A stretch of 64,000 bases of DNA, from the NCBI GenBank assembly GCA_008711295.1, contig VUYV01000090.1:2177124-2241123 (forward strand), written 5' to 3'. Each line of letters starts with the position of its first letter. Positions within the stretch are counted from its first letter, which is position 1. The position numbers and the translations under genes were made by a program. Of this stretch, positions 12,701 through 26,383 are shown one piece after another. Under the pieces are notes generated by a model. The model saw only the letters and a program-made list of their open reading frames with translations. It was not told the origin of the DNA and did no database searches. Origin of the DNA: Anarhynchus alexandrinus (taxonomy: Eukaryota; Chordata; Aves; Charadriiformes; Charadriidae).

Positions 12701-14655
12701 CCTACTAAACCAAACAATTTATTTAATCACCTAGAAAATGCTGCCCTTGTGACAGCTGCAGAAAAGACAGCACGGTAACACCAAAATGTGTTAACTATTA
12801 GCAGCTGTTTTCTACAGAGAAAGCAACAGAGAATGCAGTAGGGATTGTGAAATACTCTCCTTGATATTCAGCTTTCAGATCTGAGAATGAGACCCATGTA
12901 AAGACTCAAATGTTGGGGTTTCTGTGGTTGGTTTGTTTTTTTTTAAACCTGCTCCTCAGACGTCATAAAAAGGAAAATGGACCATTCCCCCTTGCAATTC
13001 TGCCTGTGAGTGTCTGCACACAGCTTACATTGAAGTTGATGTGAACTATTTAAATTTGCATCTAAAGGCAGACTATGACTTGTATGACCACATTATGTAA
13101 ATAATTCAAATATACAGACTTTTTAGTATGCAAAATTATGGATTGTTTAATCTTACCTCTTTCTGCCCTGAAATATTGGAATAAATATAGGTTATTTAAT
13201 CAAGGTCTCTATCTAAAATTATCATTTCAGAGGGATTTTGAGTATTTCAAAGCGGATTCTCCCCATCCCATTTTTGAATCAGGATTTGATCAAATATAGA
13301 ATTGTGTTTACTGAATATGAAGTGACATGAAGATGCATAATCCCAAAGAGCTAAAGCATCTATAAACTAATGAAATAGTGTAAATCACATTTTTCCAGTT
13401 TTACAAGCTCAAAGCTTCTTTAAGCTGAAATCGTAAAAAAAAATTTCAACAGTAGAGTGACTGTTCATATGTTTTAGAAATGTAGTGTGTAAAATTCATC
13501 CAAATCCTATTGAGTTCACTGGACTTACAGAAGGCTTTGGAACTGAATTGCAGTTGTAGAACCACACCTTAAACTGCTGCAGCCAGTGTTCACTGGTTTT
13601 ATATTTTTTTTTTTTTAGTGGTTCTGAAAATTCTAATACTTGAAAACTGCTTCAGTTTTTCTGTCCTATTCCTTTCTTTTTTAAAATTGTCTTGGTTAAT
13701 TTATTTTTGCTTCCATAACATCAAAAAAGTGGAAGGATTAAGGAGGAGGTGATTATTCGTAGTTTTGTGAGTACAGGGGAAGAGGAGTTTGGCAGCTCTC
13801 TTTTAGACCTCCCTGTCGGAGCACATATTGTAAAAGTAGTCTGAAATGCATCCAAAAAAGACAAACATAGGAACTGAAATTTTAACTCTTATTGGCAGTG
13901 ACATTAGTAGACTCAACACAGACTCTGGGGTTTGGTTATATTTTTCTTGTTTTTAACTACAGGGATAAAGCAACTAATACAGCTTCAATTTCTTCACACT
14001 CTGTGGTATTTTGCTTTAATGGTAGAATATTTTTCTCTTGCCTTGTAATTGAAAGACATCTCTGATGTAAACTGGAACTTGTACTTACTTAAAAACAGTA
14101 CGCTAAGTCCATAGCACTACACAAACATGTATCTATGTATGTATTCCAGAATGCACACTCTACATTCAATTATAAGGAACTTGAGAAACCTATATGTGTT
14201 TATACCATACTAGGTTTGGGAGGCTGCTTAAATAAAACAATATACCTTTTTCTTCAAAATTGCCATTTCAAGATCTCTTAAAACTGTTTACTTTGGTTGA
14301 CCTTCCAGATGGAATAGGTCATTTATTCTGTGCAGTGAATTTTTAGACAAGCAGGGAAAAATCAAGCAGTAAAATCGGTGAAAGCCATAATTATACTACA
14401 TATAGTTGCAGTTTGTATTTCTGTGGCTTTCTATCTAATTCTGTCACAGAGATTGTATGGCTGAGAGGTCAAATCTGCCCTTTTAATTTCTTCCCAGACC
14501 TGCTGGTCCCAAGATTGGCATATTTTCCTTCTGGGCAGTGGGAAGTAGCAACAAAGGCCAGGAGAAGGAAGGTACTGGGACATACCAGTGAGTGGGCAGC
14601 AGGAGATGGCCGAACAGCTGTAGTGGGTGGAATGGTGGCAGCAGTTAATGGAAGC

Positions 14656-14682
14656 AAAAAAAAAAAAAAAAAAGAAAAAAAA
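14656..14682 (+). repeat. Interrupted poly-A tract
   Basis: Eighteen A, one G, then eight A, inside a locally GC-richer stretch (about 14460-15000). A retroposed tail is possible, but no parent sequence is recognised upstream. Confidence 0.9.
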
Positions 14683-17091
14683 GGAAGGGCCAGGCTGCCA
14701 AGAAGGTTTCAGCATGACAGAAGGGATTTGCATAGACCAGTGGTTCCTGTCTTTTCTGTGGCTGAGATGTACTTGAGAAATTTGGCATTGTGTTTCACTT
14801 CACTGAGCTCAGCTCCTCCTCTCTCCTCCACTTGGAAATTCCTGCTGTCTCTGTGTCCCCAGCCCACCCTGTGGCTGTTGTTGCTATCTTCAAAAAGGCC
14901 AGGAGGCACTGGACATGGGTTTGCATCAAGACAGGGTAGTTCTGGCAAATTTTATTCCCTTGAGCTCTGTTGCTTATCAATTCTCTGCTGTGGCCTCAGC
15001 AAGGAGAACCACATATCTCATTGGGAGCTGCTAGGAGAGATCATTCTTTATGGCTTTATCGTTCCTATTAGTAGATTGCTCTGTACTAGATGAAGATGGT
15101 GCTGGCTTCCTTTACCCAAAACCATGCCCTGTTCAGAAGCCGTGTTGTCTCTTTTCACATCTCAGATGCCAGATTCAGTCACAAAGAATGCACTGCTACA
15201 AAAACGAGGTGTCTTACCACAGGCAGGTAATGACAGGCATTGAATATATTACAGCAGACAGTGTCGGAAAATTGAGCAACATATATGCAAACCATGGGAT
15301 GGCAATGGCAAGCAGAGGGATAATTTTCACTGCTGCTCCTAATGGCGGAGACACTGGCAACAAAATTCACTAGGCTCAGCCTGCCTCTCCTTCTCCACAG
15401 CTGTAGTTTTCTATAATTTCCCCATATCATTTTTTTGTTTCTCTCAAGAAAAGTAGCTTCAGTGTGTGAGTTGAAACCCTTGGTCGGACTACAATGGCAT
15501 TTCCCCTGATTTACAAGCACTTGCTCTGAGGACTTTACTTACTGGTAGATAAAGCTAGAGGGTCTGCAGGTTCTTAGAATTTGGTTTGATTTATTTCTAT
15601 GTGTTGCATTCCCTCCTCTCCAGTCCACCTGCACCTCTTGTCCCTTGTTGTCTTCATTCTAAATCCCATACTGATAATTCACACAGATTGTGTGTGGCAT
15701 ATTATCACTGTTCACTCATAGTTTGTTCCTTCAATATCCAGCAGTGTACAGCCTGGAGTCGTACATATTCTGGTGAAGTATATCTGCCTTCCATAGCTGC
15801 AGTTGAAACTCAGTTAATAATAAAGCTGTAGTGATTTTGTTTGGTCTCATAGAACTACTATCATTTATCTTTGTCTCTTTTGATCTGACATAAAGGAGAA
15901 TGCTGTTTCTTGGGAAACGTCATACTTTTTGGTGTCTGGATTTTCACCCAGACTGTAGTTCTCACTTGTAATACATGATCTAGTCTCTGTCAATCAGTCC
16001 CAGCTATCTGAATTGACAAAATGATGGACAACTTCTGTTGTTTGAAATCTGACATTTAACCTTCCTTTATGTCCATTTGAAAAAGCACGAGAACCTACCG
16101 ACAGAAGAGGAGGGAGGGAAAGAAAAGTTGTTTGGCTCAGAGTTTTGCTCTTTCTCAGTCAAGCATTGAAAACTGTTGTCCAAAGTACACTGAGAATTAG
16201 GGAACAGCAAATTTGTGCAATTGAAAACAGTTATGTAAATTGAAATGCCAAATTTCCTGTGCCAGATGCAATATGAATTCACTGTAGGGCAAGAACTATC
16301 ATTAGAGCTCCCTAGGAAAGGAACTAGAATAGCAAAGTAATGATTTTAGGGTAATATGCTGATGTTATTTGAAAGCTGGGATTGGGATGCAAACATTTGT
16401 GCAGCATTTTGTTTTATGCAGTCCCTTGTTAATGCATCTGGTATTCATTTTAATACCACTAATCCTAATGGATTCATTTAGTACTCATGTGGATGTCATA
16501 TGCACTTCCTGTAGGTGTTGTGCTGTGATGAAGTACTGGTTACTGGACACTTAAAATAAAGTGTTACCACATTTCCTTTGATTATGTAATTTTTTTCATA
16601 AGCTGTCACAATAAAATTCTTCTGGTATGTGTTAGCAGAAGCAGCTGTATGTGGAGATCATTGTATCAGCAGTATTTGAATAATGTCACGGCCAGGGGGA
16701 TTCAAGCTTAATAGGTAAAACATTCAGTTATCCTGGCAGTAAGTGGAATTTGAAAGTGTTTCAGAAAAGCAATCTTGGATGCACATAGGGATAGAGCAAA
16801 TGGGCAGGTTTTGTCAAGGTGGCAAATTTTTTTTTAAAAGGCAATCAGTCAGCATTCACTTTATCTAGAAGAAATTTGTTTTCCAGCTCCTGTGTGGGGC
16901 AGTGGGGCACTGTGGTTTGTTCAGCTGGATGCTTGCTCATTCTCCCTTCAGAAATTGGTTTGCTTATCCTATATGTTTGTGAAGTTTGTAATGGCATTTG
17001 TTCAAGAATAAGCATTGTCTTGAAAGCTTTCCAAAAGCCTTACTTTAGAACAAAATAAATATGGCTTGCAAAGCGATTACCTTCAGGTTTC

Positions 17092-17144
17092 TTGGTGGGG
17101 TTTGGGGTTTTTTGTTTTGTTTTTTGTTGGTTTGGGTTTTTTTT
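17092..17144 (+). repeat. G/T-only low-complexity tract
   Basis: An almost pure G and T stretch with GGGG at 17097 and 17104 and GGG at 17134, separated by T runs. Similar shorter G/T stretches lie at 24217-24249, 49690-49744 and 52173-52210. Confidence 0.85.
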
Positions 17145-17567
17145 ACGGTATGGCTTAGGAATGTCTGACAGAACTAGATCAGAATGGACTAGAACATTTG
17201 GTTATATGGTTTGAATTATTACTAGACTTAGAAAAGTATTTTTTTGGTAGAGCTGTAGCTTTTAATATGTGGGTTTGATTCACGAACTGCTGCATGTGAT
17301 ACACAACATAGTACTTTAAAGTAAACCCTGTTGAAATTCCGCTACTCCTTATCCCTACTGCAATAATACCCCCCCAACAGGGCTTCATAACCCTGTCCTT
17401 GTCCAACACGTTATTGTTGTAATATCCAGTTGTAAAAATTCTCACCAAAACCTACCGCTAAATGGGAGGAGCAAGGCTTCAGATCAATATTGGGATAACA
17501 CAGATTCAGGATATTGAATGTGAAGTTGGGTCTTAAATATTTTAATCTGATTCAGCTTCATCCAATT

Positions 17568-17656
17568 TTTCAAACTTACTCTTTGCATCCATCTCTTTGG
17601 CAGAGACTTCTTACTTTCAAACTTACTCTTTGTATCATCCATCTCAGGCAGAAATG
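17568..17656 (+). repeat. Imperfect tandem duplication, period 47 bp
   Basis: Two copies start with the same 18 bases, TTTCAAACTTACTCTTTG, at 17568 and 17615. Each then continues with a CATCCATCTC stretch and a GGCAGA block. Small indels separate the two copies after the shared start. It has no coding sense. Confidence 0.88.
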
Positions 17657-19940
17657 TAAGGGAGTTGCTTTGGTAGGGTACAAAAGCCTATTGAATGCTT
17701 GCAGAAAGACAAAGTCCCCTCAAAAGATCAAGAAAAGATAGAAGCCTGTTGTTCCTGCTCTCTATATCTTCCAAGAATTGCACCAGCTTGTGGGGGAGAC
17801 AGGGACAGTTTTCAGAAGGGCTGGCATAAAGTTATTCTGGCATTGTATCCTCAGCCAGGACCGGGGAAAGACCATGTATCTCCAATAGCAGGAAAAATCA
17901 TGGATGCATCTATGGCTATAGAGGTTTTTTGGTGGCTTAGTTTGTCATGTAGGAGGTGGTATAGCTTTGCAGGCAGCAAAACTCTTTGGCAGCAAGTGCC
18001 ACGTGTCCAGCAGGAGTCTCTGAGAGCATAGCTGCGCTAGTGTACCTAGAGCTACAGAAACCCTTGTAGCAAGGTTGTAAGTGCCAGCAATGGAAAGGCT
18101 CTTGAAAGCAAGGCTTAAAAACCCACACACTGACAGGAGAACCTGCAGCTTCTCCAGGCACAGTGTGTGTCAGGCAGATCAAATCAGCATGAAAAAGGCT
18201 TATTCCCTTTAAATACCCACGATATTGCTTGTCTAAAATAATACTAAATGTGAATTCTACTGTTTTTGCAACTGTGTGACTGCTGAGAGCTGAACTTGTT
18301 ATCATTCATGCAGTCACTCATTTATCAGTTCAGAAAGGGGAGTTAAGTGGAGTCTTGCACAACAGAAATGAATAGTTTGTTCTCTCTGGTCGGGCTAGTC
18401 TTCTGAGCTTATGTTCTTCAACAAACTCATAGAAAGGTGGTCCTTCTGAAATTTAGGTCTCACCCTTTTACTTCCAAAGTCCTAAAGCTCAGACTGCCTT
18501 ATGTCATGTTTTTTCTGCTGAAGTAAATCATGCTGTGAAAAAAACATTTATAATAATGCAGATACAGCAGCTGATGACCAAACCAACCATATAATCCACA
18601 GCTAATTTATTCCTGTTGATTTGGGAATAATGGCTTTTCTTAATATGATATGCCTTTCTTACAGAATTTCCCTTCAGGGAAGTTCCACTAATCATTTTCT
18701 TTCTATCTGTCTATCTTTTCCTCCCCCCTCCAACTTCAGTCTTTCTGTTAGTCCATGTTAAAATATAAGAAAGCAAACCCAATGTAAACAAACATCTATG
18801 GAGACATCTATGGTTTTGTATAACTGTTTTATGGCTGTGACACCTACCACCTGCCTCTCCCCAAATAACTCCTTGAATGAAGACTACAATGTGTATGATT
18901 GTTTTCACATGAAGCAATATGTTATTTTCCATGACACTGTACATTATTGTAGCATTGAGATAATGAGATATTATTGCCTGTTAAAAATCACTTTTTACCT
19001 CTAGGCTACTTTTCACCTTCTTGGCCCCCTAGAAAATAGCTGAGGTTGTAGAGGGAATTTTGCATAGCTCATGTAGATTATACTGTCAGAAAGGAAACAT
19101 TGGAATGTACTTTTTTTACTTTTTTTTCTGAGTTACAGCTCAGGTCACCTGTTAATGGTCTGTTACCAAAATTACCTTTGACTTAAAATATGTGCAGTTA
19201 ATAAAGTAATTTCTCACCACTGAGTTTTGTCAAGATGACTGTGAGAGAAGGGACTTGACTGTGCCTCTTCCGTCTTCCTTTCTGTTCCAGTCCATCTGTG
19301 AAAGTGATACCAAATAAAGGATCTTCGCTATCTTCACTTACTTGAGAGACCCTGAAAAAACGTTGTTTCCATAGAGGAATTCCTGCAACCCAACATGGAT
19401 TAGTTTCTATATGCAAAGCGTCTACAAATATTTTTGCTACCTTCAAGGTCATAAGAATGCTGGGACTTCACTGATAGGTTTTCTTTGCAGGGCCACGTTT
19501 CAGCATTATGTCCCAATTCATGCAGATAGAAGCAAAACCGGTGTTGCCAGTAAATCCTTTCTGTTATAGAGTGGTGCTTCCCGCTTGAGGTATATCACCC
19601 TTCCTTGGAAAACACATTGCCAGATTCTCACAGAGCTAAATAAAAATATGCTGTGTGTTATATATTAAAAATGGTCATTAGCCAAATATATTCAGACCCC
19701 CACAGTATTATTCCTGTTTATAGCACCCCTAATGCTACCAATAAATTTCCTTTCTTGAGGTAGTTAAAAATATATTACTTTTCTTATAGTACGTACAGCA
19801 CTTAATTCTTGGTATTATCAACTCTTCTTACTTAGACTTTCAAAAAACCTCTTTGAATTCTCAGTTCAAAGCCAGTTGTCCTTGCATCCACCACAAAGTT
19901 ACTCGAGTAGAATGGACAAAGTACATTATTAAGTATCTGT

Positions 19941-20160
19941 AATCATAGAATCATAGAATGGTTAGAGTTAGAAGGGACCTTGAAGATCACCTAGTTCCAA
20001 CCCCCCTGCCATGGGCAGGGACACCTTCCACTAGACCAGGTTGCACAAAGTCCCACCCAACCTGTCCTTGAATGCTTCCAGGGATGGGGCATCCACAACT
20101 TCCCTGGGAAACCTGTTCCAGTGAAGAATTTCTTACTAATCTGTAATCTAAATCTACCCT
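19941..20160 (-). mobile_element. CR1 LINE 3' end, short copy of another subfamily
   Basis: This minus-strand CR1 3' terminus begins with two CATAGAAT units and the GAAGGGACCTTGAAGATCA block, then continues through the region equivalent to the very end of ORF2 and the 3' UTR. Its 3' UTR differs from the 5384 copy, so it belongs to a different subfamily. Compared with the usual CR1 order, the stretch between the TGTTCCAGTG block and AAGAATTTCTTACTAAT is shortened, suggesting a small internal deletion near 20127. It has no useful reading frame. The high-coordinate end near 20160 is a 5' truncation. Confidence 0.95.
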
Positions 20161-21054
20161 ACCTAATACAGATTCATAACACGCTGTGATCTGGGCCTGC
20201 AGTGAGGATAAAGTCTGATAGATTTTTATTGTGGGTTGTTTTTTTTTTTTTTTTCCCCAGTATCTTTATCACTTCTCTGGTCTTCATATCATTGAACACC
20301 AAGGCAAGTGATTGACAGGTATCCAAACTTTGTCAGAAGAGAGATTCTCTCTGCTGCTTCAAAGCAGCAACATTTACAACTTTCTGCATGTGCTTCACGG
20401 AGTTTCTTTAAGTGAGCTGCTATGTAGTTCTTCAGGAAATATCAGTCACTGATCATCAAAAGGAAACCACAGGCAAAAGATCAGTCAAAGACTGGACAAC
20501 TTCTTTGTGTTCTAGCTTTACTATGAAGATGATACCACATGGATGCGTCTTTTGTCTGATGTACCTTTTTTAGTACTTCAAACAGAATGTACTATCTGTG
20601 TATCTGTTTCATAAACTTAAGTGTCTATTTAAGCTGTTAAAACATGTGGCATATATTATATAATGTTTGTCTATAGATGGCCTTAGGAAAGTTTTTTATT
20701 AATCATAGGAAAAATATCGATGTTCTTCAGAAAATGTTGTATTGTTATTATTGTTTAATCTATTCGGGAGTACCAATCTTTGGTTTTGTCTGTTAAATAT
20801 AGCAGAAGTAGCTTCACTTCTCAAGCCAGAAAATCCTGTCAGAATAGCAATCTGCAGCTGAATGCTACTGCTTACATATCAATGGTCTGTGCTAAACCAA
20901 CTGAAAAAGGTAGAAGTGAGACTGATCTTGCATATTGTCTTTTCTGGTACTCAGGTTTTCAGTTCCCGTGACTGTTCTAGTGATCTCAGGAAGATATAAA
21001 CAGGTAAATGGGTATGATGTCAAATAGCTAAGAACTATCCAAGCAATTTCTCTT

Positions 21055-21079
21055 AAAAAAAAAAAAAATAAAAAAAAAA
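21055..21079 (+). repeat. Poly-A tract with one T
   Basis: Fourteen A, one T, ten A. Other A or T runs of about 11-17 bases occur at 2559, 7358, 13604, 20239, 21585, 22349, 30265, 33324, 36498, 38345, 44462, 49731 and 61541. Confidence 0.9.
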
Positions 21080-21382
21080 TCATAATCTTGGTTTTGTCCA
21101 TTCTGGTGGTATCAGGAGTTTCCCAGTTGTCTTCACTAGGAAATAAGTTGAAAACTTTTTAGGCAGCATAATTATTGAGTGTAACTTTCAAAAAGCTTTT
21201 AAATCCCTAGGATCTAAATTACATTCATGCTATGGTGTGGACAGCATAGCTTGATGACCTGTTCATCATACCATTGACTGGGCTGCTGTGTGACCAAGGC
21301 AGGACCTCACTCTTTGAGGTGGTTCATTGACGTTGATAAAATGCCCAATGACACTTTGCATTTTCTCTTTCTCTGTAGAAAG

Positions 21383-21416
21383 AATACACATACATATATG
21401 TGTATGCACACATGCA
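21383..21416 (+). repeat. CA/TG-rich alternating purine-pyrimidine tract
   Basis: Alternating CA, TA and TG dinucleotides with short inverted pieces (ACACAT...ATGTGT). This is a decayed microsatellite. Confidence 0.75.
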
Positions 21417-22207
21417 TTTCCAGTTTCTCCTTCACAAAATACAGTTGTTGCAAGGGTAGCCTCACAAACCTGGATTAAGAAAGGATATTAACAACTAGTG
21501 CTTTAAAGCTGGCAGCTCTCCTTCATTATGGGTCAATTGGGAAATTATGAGAACTGATTCATTGCAAACAGCTGTGTTTATGAGAAAAAAAAAAAAAAGG
21601 CAAGCTATGCTGGCATATATCCATTGTATGCCAGTAAAAGCATAAGCATGTGCTGGTTGCCAGATCTGTAAGTCCAAAATGCAGTACCTTAATTAGTTTT
21701 GGGCCATATCTATAGTTTTAGGATGCTAGTGTTTCTACAGCTTAGATACTTCACAATCAGGAAGAAAGGACTCAGCCCAATAAATCAATGCAGAATGTAG
21801 AAACAGATACTAATCTCATAAATGTAATCAATAATAGCTATTGCTGTTGTTAATGTAGTTGGTCACGATAATTTGTTGAAAGAACCGAAAAACTTACACT
21901 GATTGTTTTTTCAGTCCTCAACTGAGAAGATACGGATAATTAATATTTCACAAAGAAACCTTTTCTTCCAGGACTTGCCAGGAATTTGAATTAAATAGGT
22001 GTTAATTTAAAACATAAAGGCAGGAAAGAAAACAAGGATATGACCACAGCATGAGATACAGCATCATATGGAGGTTATTATAGTTGTACTGATACTGGGA
22101 GTAAGTAGCTGTTTCAGCCTTACTGTGAACCAGGCCTGATGGGACATTTTTAACCAATTAATTTGGATACAGAATGAAACAGAAATAGATGTCCTATTTA
22201 GACTCAC

Positions 22208-22332
22208 AGTAAAATTTGGGTTGTAAGTGACCTCAGAATATCAGAGTCCAAAAGAGTCCAAAATCTTGCTCAAAGCAGGTCTAACTTCAGGTTGCCCATG
22301 GTCTTGTTCAGTCAGATTTTGAAAATGTCATT
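22208..22332 (-). mobile_element. CR1 LINE 3' fragment, diverged
   Basis: This degraded minus-strand CR1 3' end shows the order TTGGGTTGTAAGTGACCT, then a CTCAAAGCAGG block, AACTTCAGGTTGCCCATGG, and TTGTTCAGTCAGATTTTGAAAAT. That is the characteristic order of an avian CR1 3' region on this strand. The terminal CATAGAAT repeats are lost or unrecognisable. Within it, a 10-bp unit AGAGTCCAAA is tandemly duplicated at 22243-22262, which looks like a later slippage event. An A-rich tract follows at 22349. Confidence 0.8.
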
Positions 22333-25300
22333 AAACTAGTTCAGAAAGAAAAAAAAAAAGAAGTATTTTAATGGAAACAAACTTATTCAGTAAAATTTGT
22401 TATTCCTTCGGAAATTGTCTGGTTTCTTTGACAATAAGATAGAAAATCTGTAAGCATTAACTTATTATTGCCTTTACTTTCTCTATGATTGTATTTAAAA
22501 AGTGAAAAACAAAAACTTCAGCAAAAAAAGTAATTTGTACAAGAACCTGCTTCTATTTTACCATCTTAATTCAAGTAGAATCAGATTTCTTGTTTTCCAG
22601 TTAGTTTTTCTGCCATCTTGAGAATTGCCAGTAAAACCATTACCAAAAAAAAGAAAACTCTTACTTCAAAAACATTAGACACAGTACTTAATATATCATA
22701 AAGAAGGAGAAAATAACTACACACATTCTTTCTTTGCTTTCATTTGCAAAGAACGTTAAACTAAGTATAATGAAAGCATGAATGTTTTTCAGTAGCAGGA
22801 GTATGTTTTTGAACACAGATGCATAATTCGCTTTTTGAGTAGACGTATACAGAGCAGTCTGTGCTTTATCAAATGTTAATTTTTATTTTAGTATTGAAAA
22901 TAATGTGATTGCAGGAAAATTATCCTTGCAGATTGATCTTAATCACAGGAGGTGGATATAGTTAAAGGGAAAGGAACAGGAGCATTTTTATAAGCTTGCA
23001 GTTCTTTTCTGTTTGAAGGCATGGGAGTGGTGGAATGGTGCAATGCAGGCTTGCTAAAGGGAGCATGGAAAATAAAACATTCTCCCTCTTCCACAACAAA
23101 TAGTAGGCTAGCATGTATTTGCTAATGCTAATTCATGGCACTGGAGACAGAATCAGGAGCCTGACAGACCTCCAAAGCTAACTTCCAGGTCAGAACCCCT
23201 TCCTGGCACTCAGGGAGTCTCAAGCTGGAAGCCTTTTTGATGGTTCCCTGGGATGGGAGTGGGTGATAAAAGCACACTCTATTCGTTCTCCACTAACACC
23301 GTTCACTTGTGTAAGTGAAGACCAGATTTTGTTCTGCCTGCTTTCAAAACACCCAAAGGCTGTTTTAAATTTCTATGTTTGGGCATGTGGTCTCTGCACA
23401 ATGGCATGTGAGTTGAACTCGTTGCTCTGTATTCGTGACATGTCCAGCTGCATCCTGTACTGTCATAGCACAGGTCACTGGTGACTGCCAATTAAAACAC
23501 ATCGCTTGTGTTTACATACTGCACTGAAATGTGCTGGGATGAGATACTGACGTTTCTTCAGTCCTGAACTGTAAACTGTAAGGAATTGGTATGGAGAAAA
23601 GCATGCAGAGTACACTTCTGAACGCTCAGGTATGCAAAGCTTTTTTCGTAAGATACCGTGCTGCTGCAGCTCCCTGTCACAGCTTTCCTAAAGCACAGGT
23701 TCCCTTGTTGAACTATGAAGAAGGCAGACATTTTTCTACAATGGTTTCCTTGGAGTCGCCACTTTTCTTTGTTTATTCTTGCTTCTTTCCCATTTTGTAC
23801 AAACATGCTTCGAACACACAAGCTGCCACTGCAGAAAGAGTCTAGAAAGACTGCCATAGTTTCTTCTAGTTTTGAGGAAACTGTTCTCCTCCTTTGAGTT
23901 TTATGACCTGGGTATTCAAGGTTCAGGAACGCGCTTGTTATTTTTCCTTGTTGTTTGACGTAGTTATTAGAATATAATTTTTCCTAGGAAAAGTGCCTTG
24001 TCTTGGATGTGCTCCCTTGGAAAATAAACTTATGCTAGTATTTGGCAAAGTTGGAAATAGCATGGCTGAGTTCTGAGAACTTTTAATCCTCTGATATCAA
24101 TAGAGATTTCTTTATTGGTTACCATTTGGAAGGAACTAGAGGTTATTCTTTCAGACACACTGTCATTTTTCTTAGAAACTTAAAAAGCGATGTCAGTTAG
24201 GCTGTTGCTAGAATATTTTGGGGTTTGGTTTGGGTTTTTTGGTGGTTGGAGAAACTAATTTCTTCTTACGTAGTTGTGAAGGTATTTGGCCAGATTTATC
24301 TCTGGCCTCTCTACACTGAGACCAAACTGTCTCTCTTCCTCCCTCCATTCCTTCTAGCAGGTCACACAGAATTATATCAGACAAAGTTTATGGTGTTGTT
24401 TTCCCAGTTCTGGACACGTTAGGCTTACTTAAAATATTCTTTTTTTGTTTGTTTGTTTAGTAAACCTGCACAAGGAAATATTATATGCTGCCCTAGTTTG
24501 TAGGGCACTGACTTCCTCACAGATTTTGTGACGGGATGATGGAGTTGAGAAGTGCTCCTCCCTGGGAATCCACTACTATCCAGATGTGTCTCCTACTGCC
24601 AAGAACATTAACTGTCCTCTCTTATTAGATCACAGTAAGGCCAAAATGGGAAGGTGAGGAGGAAAGTAAAATAGATATATGATTTTTTAGTACATCAAGT
24701 TCAGTTGCATTTGTACCATTTCACTTCATATCAACAGTGCTTTTTTTGTCAATTTTAGTTAAGTATAAGATACATGGTGGCAATTTTGACCCCTTTGAAA
24801 TAAAATGGAGATCTCAGGCTTCTGTGTTCTTTGTGTTTTATTCCTATTGGATAGATTTGGAGATTTGTCTGTGATTCAAAGAGGACACCAAATCCTCTTA
24901 TTTCATTGTCTTGGGAAGAGATGCGATTAGATTATTAACCATTAGCAAAGTAATTACCATTCCCACAATGTCACTTTATTTTAAAGTCCTCCTATTCAAA
25001 TTCCATGTGAGTCAGATTTGTTTCTAATCCATTGCTCCAAAAAGCACATAGGAGAAAGGAGTGAGGAAAGCCAGACAAGAAATACTGGGCTTGAATATTA
25101 TCACTTGGATCTAATTATTGTTGAGGGGGTGGCATAAAGTATGATAGCATATCTCTCCATGCTAGCTCTAATGTTTTCTCCTAGCTAGTAGGCATTCCAT
25201 TTGGATGTTTAAGGTTTTTCTACCTCAAGGAGGTAGGACACCACTTTCTTTTTCTAAACGTAGTCACATATCTCAGCATCCATGACGTCTAACCTGCAAA

Positions 25301-26360
25301 AATGTCTCCTCTAACCTCCAAAAATGGTCTGGTCTTCCTCCACTGAAGGTATAACTTGCTCATAAACCACAAACGTTATATTTAGAAGTTAAATTCATCG
25401 CTGCAATGCACAGCTATCATCATCTTTCTTCTCTGCAGATATTACAGAAACAAGAGTGGTGGGCACAGTTTGAGACATTTGAGTAACAGCTGAGGAGAAA
25501 AAACTCTGTGAGAAGGCTAGGAATATTTGATAACATTAGACCAGAAAGAATCTGTCCCGTGTAGTTCAAAGAATTATAGGCTTCTGCGCATAAACATAAA
25601 AGGCATGTAGTTGTGTTTCCCAGATGATAATTAATTTTGATAATTTACCACTCACTTATTAGTCTCATTATTGAGAAAATGTGATTATTGGTTTCTTAAA
25701 AATGTTCCATAAAAGTCTGCTGCGTTTTTTTCATGTTATGTAGATCAGCTGTCAAGTCCCCCTTGTTAACTTGTGTGTATCAACATTATTCCCTCCAAGT
25801 GTTCAGCTTATGTAGTGAAAGTTCGCTTCTTTGTTCACTCTCTCACACTACTCTGGCTCTAGTAATCTGAGAGATTTCCTTGATCAATGCTTAATCCTGA
25901 TAATAATTTGCTCTTTTATTATCTTAGTGGTTGCATATATTGGTGTGTTTTCTCTCTACTTAGAAAATCCTCCCCTTTCTGGACTGTTGTGTTTCCTTGT
26001 TAGCCAACCAAGACTAATTAGCTTGCATCTAATGACCATTTTCAAGATACTGTATAATAGTTTTCTTTGGCTCTTTTGGTACCATTATTTGATTAAAATG
26101 GAAATTTGATTCCTACCAAAGCCTGACAAAACATCAGAGCTTTAAGTAAATTGCTATTAATTTTTCTCAGCTCTTCAAAACTGTTGTCTTGCAAAGCAAC
26201 AATTACTGGTACACAACTGGACCAAAAGTAAATTTGAATAGAGTACAAGGCAAAATAACTAAACTACTGTGTCTCATATTCTCCATGATGGAAACTGTGA
26301 AGCGTCTGCAGCAGATGAAGAATAGATGAAGGATATGACTGTATCTTTGCGTGAAGTGGG

Positions 26361-26383
26361 AAAAAAAAATATATATATATATA
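26361..26383 (+). repeat. A run plus (AT)n microsatellite
   Basis: Nine A residues lead into about seven AT units. Confidence 0.93.

Larger units (their letters stand above)
6411..19940. other. Non-coding single-copy DNA
   Basis: No exon, promoter or CpG island is convincing. The 7520-7900 block and 13050-13260 have a mixed composition with homeodomain-like cores (for example CTTAATTAGG near 7593) and might be conserved noncoding DNA. The 14460-15420 stretch is GC-richer and open on both strands for short distances, without any recognisable protein. Confidence 0.55.
20161..22207. other. Non-coding DNA between CR1 copies
   Basis: AT-rich, with poly-T at 20239 and A-rich tracts at 21055 and 21585. 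Nothing else is recognised. Confidence 0.6.

Noticed and set aside
14413..15093. 226-codon plus-strand frame
   Set aside because: It is the second longest frame but runs through a poly-A tract (a lysine run), has no recognisable domain, and sits in locally GC-richer DNA where stops are rarer. Best treated as chance.
17937..18305. 122-codon minus-strand frame
   Set aside because: No recognisable motif, and overlapping frames of similar length exist on both strands.
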